This document shows, in pieces, positions 42,436 through 52,334 of a DNA stretch of 63,311 bases; within the stretch, counting starts at the first letter, position 1; each line of letters opens with the position of its first letter. The notes below the pieces were generated by a model. That model was not told the origin of the DNA, made no database searches, and was given only the letters and a program-made list of their open reading frames with translations. Where the stretch lies: assembly GCA_964345035.1 (NCBI GenBank), contig CAYFPO010000009.1, positions 1-63,311 on the forward strand, written 5' to 3'. A program made the translations under genes and the position numbers. This DNA comes from CAYFPO01 sp964345035. Lineage in GTDB: Bacteria > Fidelibacterota > Marinisomatia > SCGC-AAA003-L08 > GCA-002704045.

Positions 42436-44926
42436 CCTGTAATCTGAAATCAGTTTGATCTTTTAAAACATAAGGGAATTCAACATTTGTACCATCGTAA
42501 TCTTCAATGTCTGTTGCATCTGGAACAATATTGGTCAGTGGATAATCAGTAGTGTGACTTATTTTATATCTAACAGATAAATTATTACCCAAATGAAAAA
42601 CAAAGCTTAACCAACTGTGAAAAGATTGTGTTGGGGTATCGAATATTCGGAAATCAGTATCTTCAAAATTCCAGAAAAATCCATCAATATACAGGATTGA
42701 ACCTTTCATTTTAAAATTGTTACTAAAATTATGGGTGACAATAAAACCAAGCGTTTCATCAGCAGACCCAATATCCCCGGTCATCATATCCCAAGCAACG
42801 CCGGTTTCTGCATTTTTTGTGAGTCTCGGTCTAGGTGAAAATCGAGTAAAATTATCGGAATATAATAATTCTAATTGGTCATACCTTGACAGCCGTAATC
42901 TAACGGTAACACGTGTTTCCCTTGAGTCAAATGGACTTGGATGAAAAACATCAAATGCACCTCTCCCCTGGAATTTCTGTCTTATTTTAATTCTGTAATT
43001 AAAGACTGGCCTGAATTCAATATTTGCTACAGTTCTGTAATATTTGGTATTGTCGGCAACTCGGGTCCAGGTATCCCAATTAAGTGTGCCTACCATGGAT
43101 CTGTGAAATTGATACCGTGATGAAAGGAATAACCCACGTTCTGCCTGAGGTTGTGGGTTTCCTGAGTAAAGGTATCCATACACTGGATCTTCTAACCAAT
43201 AAATATCTTCAAATATACTGGTTTTATACCGTTGATAGTTGGAATATGACCGCTGGTAAGGATTATCATAATCCAAGGAATAATCCCTGTATAATGCCAA
43301 CAGATTGAGATTATCAAATTGGATATATGTATTCACGACCAACCCATGGGGTTCATTCCCCAATTTTAAAATATCATCTTCTTTTGTTAATTCTCCATAT
43401 TCAGCCTGGATCGCAAGGTTTTTATAGATGTATGAAAAATCGAACCCGATCACCCTACGAAAAGAAAGCGCTTCATCCCACAGTGGTGATTCTCCAGCGG
43501 ATGAATACATAGCAGCGATTTCAGGATCAGCGGAATTACTCATATATTGTAAATACCGGTCATCACCTGAATATGTTGGGTCCGGACCTCCTGTAATTGA
43601 TTCTTTAATTTGTGGATCAATTACACGGTCATATAGACTTTCATAAAACGTCATACCAAAGTTTAATCCGGTTTTAGGAGTAAATCTAAGATTACCACCC
43701 CAAGTAACTTCTTTAACAGATTCTGTGATTTCGTTGAAAACTTTATTTGTATCACTATATGCTCCAAACGGTAATCTTGGCTGCATGACTATCATTGTAG
43801 AAAAACTTGCTTTTGTGGTATCTGTTGCATCATTATTGATTATTGCATCTCTTGGATTGGCTGAAATGAATAGAGCTCCTCGGAGAATTTGGTTTGAAAC
43901 CTGTAACCCTACACCATTCATTACATATTGGGAAGAACGTGATAAATCCGGGTGTATACCTTCCGTACGTTTCGTCCACATATACCCAGTCCTCCGCGGA
44001 CTGAAATAATCAGTGCTCTCGAAAACAACTCCTTGATTAAATGACACAGTAAAATTTCCAAAGACAATTCTATCCAACCTAAGGTATGGAAATTGTACTT
44101 TTTCCAATGAAATTGAATATTTCATTTTTGGAATTGTTATATCCTTCGATCCTAATAGCTTTTCTGAAAAAATTGACTCACCCCTGTTTCTATGGTAACT
44201 AGTCCCAATTTTTAAATGTTTTCCATACCTGATCGATATCCTCGTCAATGTTTCGGGAATCCCATCTCCTGAGAATTCAATAATGGTACCTTCATCATCC
44301 GGATTAGTTGTAATGGGAACAGTACGCAATAAATTTGAAATTCTAAAATGAAAATTACTATCATTTTTCGGCGGGGAAAATAACACAAAATCACGAAGAT
44401 TTTTATACCCATAATAACTGATATTGGGTGAATTTTTTAATTCGAACGTACCTTTAATTTCACCTCTTTGTTTTTGTAATATTACGGCATTTGCATCAAT
44501 TGGTGTAATGGTAGGAAGGAGCATTAAATCATCATAATTCATTTCGTTAACATTCATCGGTTCATAAAAACGATCTAACCATACTTCCGATAATCCTTCC
44601 GAACTACCATCAGATGCAAGCCAGTTTTCCAGTTTATAAGTATTTCTGGATATTTTCTCCTGCACATCAGTAAGTTTGGGAGGTTCGACGATAATATATT
44701 GCTTCAGTTTGTGAATATCAGCTGGTGTAAATTCCGGAATCTCCAATAAATCATAAATTGTTAAAAAGTATCCCCGGGATACCAATTGCTCAAATAAAGC
44801 AATTTTTTGATCTTCAGTTATTGGGAGATTGGAAAGGTCATCCATTGTTGATAGATTGATATTTATTTTGTTAGAAAATAAAAATTGAAAAACAATTACA
44901 TTGACAATTAACAGATTGATTTTCAT
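42419..44926 (-). CDS. Outer-membrane barrel with N-terminal ComEA-like helix-hairpin-helix domain
   Basis: An 835-residue exported protein. After the signal peptide, residues about 20-80 carry ININLSTMDDLSNLPITEDQ and LLEIPEFTPADIHKLKQYI, a ComEA-type pair of helix-hairpin-helix motifs, with a second, weaker copy near 140-200 (VNEMNYDDLMLLPTITPIDA). The other 600 residues are barrel strands. HhH domains bind the DNA backbone non-specifically, but barrels with this head are widespread and uncharacterised in FCB bacteria, so DNA binding here is inference. It overlaps the PorV-like gene by 4 bases. Confidence 0.75.
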   Translation of the reverse strand: MKINLLIVNVIVFQFLFSNKININLSTMDDLSNLPITEDQKIALFEQLVSRGYFLTIYDLLEIPEFTPADIHKLKQYIIVEPPKLTDVQEKISRNTYKLENWLASDGSSEGLSEVWLDRFYEPMNVNEMNYDDLMLLPTITPIDANAVILQKQRGEIKGTFELKNSPNISYYGYKNLRDFVLFSPPKNDSNFHFRISNLLRTVPITTNPDDEGTIIEFSGDGIPETLTRISIRYGKHLKIGTSYHRNRGESIFSEKLLGSKDITIPKMKYSISLEKVQFPYLRLDRIVFGNFTVSFNQGVVFESTDYFSPRRTGYMWTKRTEGIHPDLSRSSQYVMNGVGLQVSNQILRGALFISANPRDAIINNDATDTTKASFSTMIVMQPRLPFGAYSDTNKVFNEITESVKEVTWGGNLRFTPKTGLNFGMTFYESLYDRVIDPQIKESITGGPDPTYSGDDRYLQYMSNSADPEIAAMYSSAGESPLWDEALSFRRVIGFDFSYIYKNLAIQAEYGELTKEDDILKLGNEPHGLVVNTYIQFDNLNLLALYRDYSLDYDNPYQRSYSNYQRYKTSIFEDIYWLEDPVYGYLYSGNPQPQAERGLFLSSRYQFHRSMVGTLNWDTWTRVADNTKYYRTVANIEFRPVFNYRIKIRQKFQGRGAFDVFHPSPFDSRETRVTVRLRLSRYDQLELLYSDNFTRFSPRPRLTKNAETGVAWDMMTGDIGSADETLGFIVTHNFSNNFKMKGSILYIDGFFWNFEDTDFRIFDTPTQSFHSWLSFVFHLGNNLSVRYKISHTTDYPLTNIVPDATDIEDYDGTNVEFPYVLKDQTDFRLQVDYVF

Positions 44927-45813
44927 TTTTGGAGCTTATATCCTAAAGATATATGATGAGTATTTGGTAAAACATGATGTGTAATAAATGAATAATTAAT
45001 TGCAAAACCTGAGTACTGAATTTCTATTCCACCACCCATACGATTGGGATTGGATTGCAATCCTAAACTTAGATTTAGAATTTTTGTTAAGTTATAGCTG
45101 AATCCGGATTTAATTTGAATTTCATCACCGAACAATCTGTCCATTACCAAAGAAGTCAATATGCCATTTATTGGTGTATAGGCAATACCAATTGACATTC
45201 TTCTAGGTAAAGTTTGCTTAGACACTCCTTTGCCAATTTCCGGCTGATTGATGTTTTTCATAAATACACCAACTCTATGTTTATTCCTGAGTGAGGATTG
45301 AATCCCTAAATCAACTCCAATGGTATTATTCGATCCTAAATCAAATCCGTTTGAACCATCACCAGTATCACCGGCAGATTTTCCTAATTCCCAATATAAA
45401 TAGTTTAGTGTGTACCCTGCCGAAAGAGTTGAATTCATATCGTTTAACAAGAAAAACCCATGAGATAATCCCGCAGAAGTTTCAGATGAAATTGTATTAC
45501 CACCATATTTAATTGCCATTTGTTGAATTGACACACCAAAATTCCCAAAACTACTCGTTGTAATTACTGCTCCAGTATTTGAATAGGGTAAATATGACTG
45601 ACTGTATAATTCAGAAACACCCATTTCAAATTGGCTGTTTTCGATTTCTGATAACCCTGCGGGGTTATGGTAAAGACTCCAAAGTCCACCTGGGTTTGCT
45701 GTTACTGCCCCACACAATGACGTCCCTTCAGATCCAACATAAGCATAATCTGAAATTGACTGAGCAAACAAATTTGACATAACTGAAGCTAATATTATTA
45801 TTCTAAGATTCAT
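44923..45813 (-). CDS. PorV/PorQ-like outer-membrane protein, probable type IX secretion-associated
   Basis: A 296-residue exported beta-barrel. SDYAYVGSEGTSLCGAVTANPGGLWSLYHNPAGL, shown here by its key parts GTSLCGA and HNPAGLSE, is the diagnostic N-terminal segment of PorV/PorQ and UPF0164-type proteins. About 12-14 strands follow. In type IX secretion PorV-type proteins collect exported cargo at the outer membrane and pass it to the attachment complex. Its gene lies within the same overlapping run as two secreted proteins with C-terminal sorting-like domains, which fits such a role. It overlaps both neighbours by 4 bases. Confidence 0.72.
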   Translation of the reverse strand: MNLRIIILASVMSNLFAQSISDYAYVGSEGTSLCGAVTANPGGLWSLYHNPAGLSEIENSQFEMGVSELYSQSYLPYSNTGAVITTSSFGNFGVSIQQMAIKYGGNTISSETSAGLSHGFFLLNDMNSTLSAGYTLNYLYWELGKSAGDTGDGSNGFDLGSNNTIGVDLGIQSSLRNKHRVGVFMKNINQPEIGKGVSKQTLPRRMSIGIAYTPINGILTSLVMDRLFGDEIQIKSGFSYNLTKILNLSLGLQSNPNRMGGGIEIQYSGFAINYSFITHHVLPNTHHISLGYKLQK

Positions 45814-46973
45814 TTCAGTCTTGATCCAACAACGACTGGAGCTAATGCAGATTGTGAATTCCCACTGGTAAATTCAGTTGCATCGATATGCATCATATAA
45901 GTTCCGGGCATAACCAGTTCACCTAAATGTGTTCTACCATTCCAATATTCAGTCGTTTTTAACTCACTTGGTTGAAAATCACCTAAAGTTGTAACAAATC
46001 TGCCTGATAAATCAAAAATCCTGATTAGAATTCTATAATCAAGATTTGGAGCTGTGTATGAATATTGAATTTTTTCTCCTAATTCAGGAACAAATGGGTA
46101 TGGCGCTACTGACAACTTAACTGACAATAGACAGCTGTCATCATCAATGGTCGCATTTGGATTGTAATTCACTGCATCTGGATCAGTACATCCATACACA
46201 ATTTCGGGATTTAAAATAATATTCCAAGACTGCAAAAAATCCTCACTGGTTTCATCATGTCCGGTAATTCCATTTCCGCCTGTTTCACTTTCACCAGTTT
46301 CTTCATAGCTTACACGGACAAATGATGAATCCTCACCATGGTGTCGTATAAAACTTTGCTGTTCAATTGGTGTATCGGGGAGATACTCTTCTACGCCCTC
46401 CTTATTAATTGCCATGGGATGTTCTTCAGGAGTTGAATCATCATAGTTAGAATCATTCCAAAGAAAATAATCCACATCCTGCACCATAGGAGACTCACCA
46501 TCCCAATAAAATAAAATGAGAGTTTCCCGGCTGTCTGCTAATACTCCTGCATTTTCATTTTCTGAACCAATACCAATTGTATTTTCTCCACTAATTGCAT
46601 TTAGTAAATCGCCATCTCCCAAAGCAAAATCAGGAGAAAAATTATAATATTCCTGAAATTCTGTTGAAGTGTTTAAGCCAATTGTTATAGTACTGTTTGG
46701 TTCAATTGAAAGATTAGGAAACCTGCAAATAAAATCAAACACATTTCCACTCCAATAATTAACTCCACTTGGTAAATTGTAATAAAAGTCTGGAGAGTCA
46801 GTCGCATCAGTGAGATAATAATTGCTTAGATCAATGGATTCACCTGTGGGATTGGTAATTGCAACCATTTCCGCCTTATCCGGTGTGATTACGATGCGTG
46901 TAAAAATAAGGTGGTCCGCCTGTCCTGATCGCAGAACAGACAGGACCACCAATAAAAGAATACTATGTTTCAA
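45810..46973 (-). CDS. Secreted protein with lamin-tail-like domain and FlgD-like C-terminal domain
   Basis: A 387-residue exported protein. The lamin-tail-like beta-sandwich (about 20-140) has ITPDKAEMVAITNPTGESID and LSNYYLTDATDSPDFYY. The cysteine-bounded module GCTDPDAVNYNPNATIDDDS lies at about 268-288; it is a recurrent element in secreted proteins of Marinimicrobia and relatives. The C-terminus (about 305-387) is FlgD-like: IRIFDLSGRFVTTL, EYWNGRTHLGELVMPGTYMM. Such domains often lie at the end of type IX cargo. It has no enzyme domain, so it is probably a structural or binding partner to its neighbours. Confidence 0.75.
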   Translation of the reverse strand: MKHSILLLVVLSVLRSGQADHLIFTRIVITPDKAEMVAITNPTGESIDLSNYYLTDATDSPDFYYNLPSGVNYWSGNVFDFICRFPNLSIEPNSTITIGLNTSTEFQEYYNFSPDFALGDGDLLNAISGENTIGIGSENENAGVLADSRETLILFYWDGESPMVQDVDYFLWNDSNYDDSTPEEHPMAINKEGVEEYLPDTPIEQQSFIRHHGEDSSFVRVSYEETGESETGGNGITGHDETSEDFLQSWNIILNPEIVYGCTDPDAVNYNPNATIDDDSCLLSVKLSVAPYPFVPELGEKIQYSYTAPNLDYRILIRIFDLSGRFVTTLGDFQPSELKTTEYWNGRTHLGELVMPGTYMMHIDATEFTSGNSQSALAPVVVGSRLK

Positions 46974-46978
46974 TCAGA

Positions 46979-49900
46979 TTATTTCAGTAAAGTTACTTTT
47001 TGAGAAATTGCTTCATTACCGGTTTGAAGGCGAGCAATATAGATACCGCTGGAAACATCATTTCCGTATGTGTCCATTCCATTCCAAACGGACTGGTAAT
47101 TCCCTTGTTGAAAATATCCCGAAGAAAGAGATGTTATTTTCTCACCAGTCATAGAAAAGATTGCCAAAGTTAAATATGTATCTGATGGAAGAAAATATGA
47201 CAGAGTCACATTTGGATTAAATGGATTAGGATAACTATTTAATAATGCATAATCCTTCGGTACGTGAACTGAAATATACTCATTGCTGTTTGCAGCAATT
47301 ACATCCTCAATTTCAAATTCATTTTCTGTTGTAAACAAATGATTCTCCTCAGGATAAACTATGATCAGTTTGGTAATTTTGTCGATAGTAATAAAATCCG
47401 ATACAAGGGCAATGTCCGTTAATTCAATTGAAAAATCATCGTCATGACTCAATGTCATTTGAATGGCACCAACATAACCATCTGATGTATATGACACATC
47501 AAAACCATCTCGAATTATGGAAATAGATGAAGCATCTACCGAACGTGGGTTTAATATCCAATTCACAATCATTACTACATCCAATACGTCCACAGAAACA
47601 TCTACATTCACATCTGCAATACAGAATTGATTATCTGTAAAAGTTGTATTGCCCAAAATATATCCTACAATCTGAACAATATCCAGAACATCTACACTGT
47701 CATCTCCATTGGTATCCCCGTCTGCAACACACTCACCTTCTTCCTGGCTGATATCATCTGCATTCCTGGGATTGACACCAAAAGCGCTGTAGGCATAATC
47801 AACCACGCCTACTATGGATGCAATGGTAGTTCCCACAGGATAAACTTCAGCGTCACCATCAAACATCTGGTCATCAATCTGACATGGACCTGATCCATCA
47901 TCTACGATCCATTCACCAAACTCATTAGGTTCTTCGATCACAGTAACATTTTGCAATTTGACCAGCACACCTTCATATTCCTCACCACTCAATGAACAAC
48001 CTCCTGATAAATCACCCGTACTGATTAGAGTAGATCCAATATTATTTCCTGTGGAAATTGTTGTTGAGGCAACCACATTCTGTAATTCGGTGAATCCAAA
48101 ATATTCTTCTACCTCCGCAGACAGCCATAATTCATCTCCCACTGCAGGTGCAACAGAATAATCAAAAACGTAAACTCCACTAAAGCTGTCTGCCCAGGGG
48201 TCCTGCATATAAAACCGAGGATTTGATCCTGGCTGAATTGCAGTAACTATACCGGTCACAAATACCGTTTGACCAATAAATGGAGATGGATAGCAATCCA
48301 ATCCTTCACCGGGGTCTGAAGCTGATTGGATCTCTGTAATGGACATTGGTTCATCTGCGATAAATATGGAGACATTATCAGAATTTGATGCACCTGTGTC
48401 ATCAAATACCTCTAAATTAAATACAAGCAATCCCTCATCCATAGGTGCTGTGAAAGTAACCACCGGTTCCTCGTAATCACTGAGCGTTACTGATGTACCC
48501 TCCGTCTGTGTCCAAACATATCCAACAATTTCACCATCCGGGTCATAACTGTTTAATCCATTCAAAGTTACTTCATCACCACCTGATACAAATTGATTTT
48601 CTCCAGCGTTTGCAATTGGAAGTAAATTCCCGGTTGATGCTTCAAAATCACTGACAAACCTTGGTAGAATCTGGTAGCCGCTGTCGTAAGGGTCTGAATA
48701 ATCAAATTGACCTCCAACCCCGGTTACATCCACAGGCCAACTTGGTTCCAGAGAACCGTCAATATCTGTATCACTGTCAATACGCATGGTGGTCTCACCA
48801 GATCCATCACTTATTGTAAGATTTTCTGAAGACCCTTCTTCCGGCCAATTTCCACTGATTACAGATACACCTGACAGTGTTACCAGCTCGCTTTCAAAAT
48901 TTTCGGCATCAGCAATAAATTCACCAACAGTTAAAACTTGTGGATCCGGTATTGAACCAGGACCAATGACAGTAATATTTTCTGGATTATCCACTATTAA
49001 TTCAAATTTTCCATTATATTCATCTGTGATACCTGTGACAAAAATTTCATCGCCATAATTCAACGCCAAATCAGTTCCATAACCAAAAATTACCAAACCT
49101 GCAGATTCATCCTGAATTGTATATTCTGAATTGGAAGATTGAAAATTAGGAGAAGTTACTACTCCCTGTATGGACAGACATTGGCCAATGCCTCCACTCC
49201 TTGCCTCTGAAATTGAAACCAGCCCACCACAAACAGACACAGTTACATTGTCCGTGTCTGGTTCAAATTCATCATCCCAGACAGTCAATTGAAATACAAG
49301 ATCTCCACCGGTGTCTGGTGCCGTAAAGGTAACTACAGCCGACTCATAGTCAGACAGGGAAACCGGTTCACCGCTGGTTTGTGCCCATTCATAGGCAATC
49401 ACCGTGCCATCTGAATCATAACTTCCTGAGCCATCCAGTGTTACTATTTCCCCTGCCGAAACCATTTGGTTATCCCCTGCAACTGCAACTGGCGGATAAT
49501 TTACATCACCTCCACCGCCGCATTCTGTACATACATGATCACCCAGAAATGTAAACTCATTTTGATCATATACAATCCATTCTGAATCTTCGGGGTTGGT
49601 ACCAGCAGAAGAAGACCAATTTAAATTTCCTTGTGTGACTGTGGGTTTTCTGACTAATGTATGTTCTTTTGTTCCATTACTAACACCTGCAACAGCCCAA
49701 CCGGAACCAGGATCAGCTCCTTCTTCTCCAATGGCATCTACTAATGAGCCATTATGGGCTAAGCCAACTGCATCATCACCATTAAACCATGTTGCAGATG
49801 TACCTATAATATCACATGGAGCTGAATATTCATCTGCAATACTGGAATTACAAACAACAAATACATCACCAGGAGCAAGAGTATATCCATCCAATGGAAC

Positions 49901-50107
49901 ATCATTACTTTCGCCTTCAGCCCAATCTCCGCCATTGGAAATACGCCAAATTGAATATTCCGAAAGGTCTACCTCTGAGTCTGATGGGTTAAAAATTTCG
50001 AGTGCCTTGTTATTGCTGGATCCTTCTATGTATTCGGAAAAAAATAATTCCTGAGCTGATAGAATTGAAAAAAACAAGGTTATGAATGTTAATGATTTCA
50101 TGGACAA
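46979..50107 (-). CDS. Large secreted protein: lamin-tail, PKD, OB-like domains, dockerin repeats, type IX-like sorting domain
   Basis: 1042 residues, exported. Order: signal peptide; lamin-tail domain (about 20-150, YIEGSSNNKALEIFNPSDSE); PKD-like domain (205-295, DGSGSYDSDGTVIAYEW); OB-like domain (VVTSPNFQSSNSEYTIQDES) and linker; second PKD (500-590); second OB-like domain (FVTGIVTAIQPGSNPRFYMQ); two dockerin-type calcium loops (DTNGDDSVDVLDIVQIVGYI, DVNVDVSVDVLDVVMIVNWI); and SYPNPFNPNVTLSYFLP with GIYIARLQTGN, the type A sorting-domain pattern of type IX secretion. Lamin-tail plus OB domains occur in extracellular nucleases, but no catalytic domain is present here. Confidence 0.82.
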   Translation of the reverse strand: MSMKSLTFITLFFSILSAQELFFSEYIEGSSNNKALEIFNPSDSEVDLSEYSIWRISNGGDWAEGESNDVPLDGYTLAPGDVFVVCNSSIADEYSAPCDIIGTSATWFNGDDAVGLAHNGSLVDAIGEEGADPGSGWAVAGVSNGTKEHTLVRKPTVTQGNLNWSSSAGTNPEDSEWIVYDQNEFTFLGDHVCTECGGGGDVNYPPVAVAGDNQMVSAGEIVTLDGSGSYDSDGTVIAYEWAQTSGEPVSLSDYESAVVTFTAPDTGGDLVFQLTVWDDEFEPDTDNVTVSVCGGLVSISEARSGGIGQCLSIQGVVTSPNFQSSNSEYTIQDESAGLVIFGYGTDLALNYGDEIFVTGITDEYNGKFELIVDNPENITVIGPGSIPDPQVLTVGEFIADAENFESELVTLSGVSVISGNWPEEGSSENLTISDGSGETTMRIDSDTDIDGSLEPSWPVDVTGVGGQFDYSDPYDSGYQILPRFVSDFEASTGNLLPIANAGENQFVSGGDEVTLNGLNSYDPDGEIVGYVWTQTEGTSVTLSDYEEPVVTFTAPMDEGLLVFNLEVFDDTGASNSDNVSIFIADEPMSITEIQSASDPGEGLDCYPSPFIGQTVFVTGIVTAIQPGSNPRFYMQDPWADSFSGVYVFDYSVAPAVGDELWLSAEVEEYFGFTELQNVVASTTISTGNNIGSTLISTGDLSGGCSLSGEEYEGVLVKLQNVTVIEEPNEFGEWIVDDGSGPCQIDDQMFDGDAEVYPVGTTIASIVGVVDYAYSAFGVNPRNADDISQEEGECVADGDTNGDDSVDVLDIVQIVGYILGNTTFTDNQFCIADVNVDVSVDVLDVVMIVNWILNPRSVDASSISIIRDGFDVSYTSDGYVGAIQMTLSHDDDFSIELTDIALVSDFITIDKITKLIIVYPEENHLFTTENEFEIEDVIAANSNEYISVHVPKDYALLNSYPNPFNPNVTLSYFLPSDTYLTLAIFSMTGEKITSLSSGYFQQGNYQSVWNGMDTYGNDVSSGIYIARLQTGNEAISQKVTLLK

Positions 50108-50358
50108 TACCCTCCCTAGATATTATTATGTATTATGTTTAAACTACCCACACAAGATAGTTGTGAAATTTATGAAATCTAAACCATATATTACTAACTG
50201 TAAATTGAGAAAACCAGAGGCCTGGGGATTGTTTTAGTTAATAAGTGGAATGTATTGTAATTTAACAATTGCTTAACTCACTGTAAACTTTTTTAGGTGA
50301 AATCCAGACAAAGGGAAGTTTATTAATTTAACCAAAATAGTCTTCAAAACCATTTAAA

Positions 50359-51258
50359 TTAAATTGGCACAAATACATCAATTGCTCCAGGGATAACTTT
50401 TGCATGAAAAGGTGTAGTGCCGCAGATTTCTCCATCCAGGTTTAGTTGATCTATATCATTAGATTCCAATGAAAACTCCCTGACTTGATAGTATTCCAGG
50501 TCGGGATGGTGAATATGAGATCCATCGAACACACTGGGTAATAGCTTCAACAATGTAAATCTGCTCACATTACGGACTACTACGACATCAATGAGCCCAT
50601 CATTCAATTCTGCATTTGGTGCCATCTTCATTCCCTTACCTGTATGCTGAGTATTGCAGGCAATCACAAATAAGAAATCATCCTCAATTATTTGTCCGTC
50701 AATATTCAATTTTGCAGGGTGTCTTTTTTTGATGAATACTTCCAATGCAGTCATAATTGTATATCGTGAGTCACCTATCCAGCGGATGGAATCTGCTTTT
50801 CGACCTACATCTGTGACTAACCCCCAACCAATTATATTGAAAATATATTCCTGGTGTCCATTCATATTGAGATTAGCTACATCTATTTTTTGTATTTTTC
50901 CATTCACTACTGTTTTTGCAGCTTCAACTGGATCTAACAAATCCAAATCATGCATAAATGCATTTCCTGCCCCTCCGGTAATTAATCCAATAGGAATTTT
51001 ACATTTGTCTTTTCTATTGAGCATACCATTCACAACTTCATGCATGGTACCGTCTCCGCCTATCGGGCAGAAACCAGTGTATCCATCCAATTCCAATGTA
51101 TTGGCTAACTCTTGTGCATGTCCTGGATGTGTTGTTTCAATAATAGTTAATTCCGCTCCTGCTTTTTGAAAAACAGGCAGAATTTTATTTTTTATTTCCA
51201 GCCCCATTCCGCCACCGCCATGGGGATTTACAACCAAATAATATTTTCTATGATTCAT
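50359..51258 (-). CDS. Diacylglycerol/lipid kinase (DAGK catalytic domain)
   Basis: A 299-residue cytoplasmic or membrane-associated kinase of the YegS/DgkB type, phosphorylating diacylglycerol or a related lipid. VVNPHGGGGMG opens the catalytic domain, and the ATP/nucleotide loop is PIGGDGTMHEVVNGML with GLITGGAGNAFMHDLDL. The C-terminal beta-sandwich contains LNDGLIDVVVVR and LNLDGEICGTTPFHAKV. The open frame extends 17 residues upstream, but the ATG at 51258 gives the usual NHRKYYLVVNP start. It is divergent from the ABC transporter operon. Confidence 0.88.
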   Translation of the reverse strand: MNHRKYYLVVNPHGGGGMGLEIKNKILPVFQKAGAELTIIETTHPGHAQELANTLELDGYTGFCPIGGDGTMHEVVNGMLNRKDKCKIPIGLITGGAGNAFMHDLDLLDPVEAAKTVVNGKIQKIDVANLNMNGHQEYIFNIIGWGLVTDVGRKADSIRWIGDSRYTIMTALEVFIKKRHPAKLNIDGQIIEDDFLFVIACNTQHTGKGMKMAPNAELNDGLIDVVVVRNVSRFTLLKLLPSVFDGSHIHHPDLEYYQVREFSLESNDIDQLNLDGEICGTTPFHAKVIPGAIDVFVPI

Positions 51259-51341
51259 AGTTTTATAAAAATTTACAAAGTAACAATTTATAAATTCCTT
51301 TTTATACATTTTAGTAAAATAATCTGTTTAATTTATGTTGG

Positions 51342-52334
51342 ATGTCAATAAATGTAGAAAAAATCAACAAATCTTTCCGAACATTTAAACGGGAAGCGGG
51401 ACTTATCAATGCTATAAAATCCTTTTTTAATCGCCAATATGATGATATTCATGCACTATTGGATATTTCACTTGAAGTAAAACCGGGGGAGATAATCGGT
51501 ATACTTGGGGAGAATGGCGCAGGAAAAACCACGCTTATAAAAATACTGGCAGGTCTCATTCACCCCACCAATGGAAATGTTACCATAAACGGCTATACTC
51601 CGGCAAAGAGAAAGAACTCCTTCCTTCAGCAGATATCGGTTGTGATGGGTCAAAAGAATCAACTCTGGTGGGATATTCCTGCATCAGAATCCTTTTTACT
51701 GAATCAGAAAATTTATAAAATTGAAAAAAACGAATTTCGAAATCGGCTTGATGAACTGGTATCTTTATTGAATGTTGAAGAAAAATTGAATATCCAGGTT
51801 CGCCGGCTTTCCCTCGGTGAACGGATGAAAATGGAAATTATTGCTGCTTTACTACATAATCCTAAAATCGTATTTTTGGATGAACCCACTATCGGCCTGG
51901 ATGTGATCTCCCAATCTCGAATCAGAGAATTTGTGAAAAAATATAATCAGGATCATCATACTACATTCCTGCTCACGAGTCATTATATGAATGATATTCA
52001 GGCATTGTGTAAACGTGTTTTTGTGATCCATAAGGGGCGGGGTTTGTATGATGGTGACTTTGAGTCTCTGATTGACAAAGTGAATCCAGGGAAAAAACTT
52101 ACATTCGAATTTAATATCAATCCGGATCAAATAACTTTGGACAACCTCCACCAAGAATTTACATTTAAGATGAACCATCATATTTTGACAGCAGAACTTC
52201 CGGATGAAAATATGACCCAATTGATCTCAAAACTGTTCAAACTGGATACTCCAAAATCCTTCACAGTAGAGGAATTGCCGGTAGAAGAAACAATGAAATC
52301 ATTTTTTGCTGATCCAACAGAATTCATTAAATGA
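51342..52334 (+). CDS. ABC transporter ATP-binding protein
   Basis: A 330-residue ATPase driving the two permeases that follow. Walker A is GENGAGKTTL (about 56-65), the signature LSLGERMKMEI is at about 155, Walker B FLDEPTIGLD ends about 187, and the switch His is in TSHYMND. Members of this group are 300+ residues with a C-terminal extension (residues 245-330) and pair with DUF990/ABC-2 permeases (PF06182). They export or insert lipids, antibiotics or peptides; the substrate here is unknown. It overlaps the first permease by 4 bases. Confidence 0.92.
   Translation: MSINVEKINKSFRTFKREAGLINAIKSFFNRQYDDIHALLDISLEVKPGEIIGILGENGAGKTTLIKILAGLIHPTNGNVTINGYTPAKRKNSFLQQISVVMGQKNQLWWDIPASESFLLNQKIYKIEKNEFRNRLDELVSLLNVEEKLNIQVRRLSLGERMKMEIIAALLHNPKIVFLDEPTIGLDVISQSRIREFVKKYNQDHHTTFLLTSHYMNDIQALCKRVFVIHKGRGLYDGDFESLIDKVNPGKKLTFEFNINPDQITLDNLHQEFTFKMNHHILTAELPDENMTQLISKLFKLDTPKSFTVEELPVEETMKSFFADPTEFIK

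Noticed and set aside
42419..44926. A competence ComEA protein
   Set aside because: Only the helix-hairpin-helix head is shared; most of the protein is a barrel, and this combination is common and uncharacterised, so competence is not claimed.
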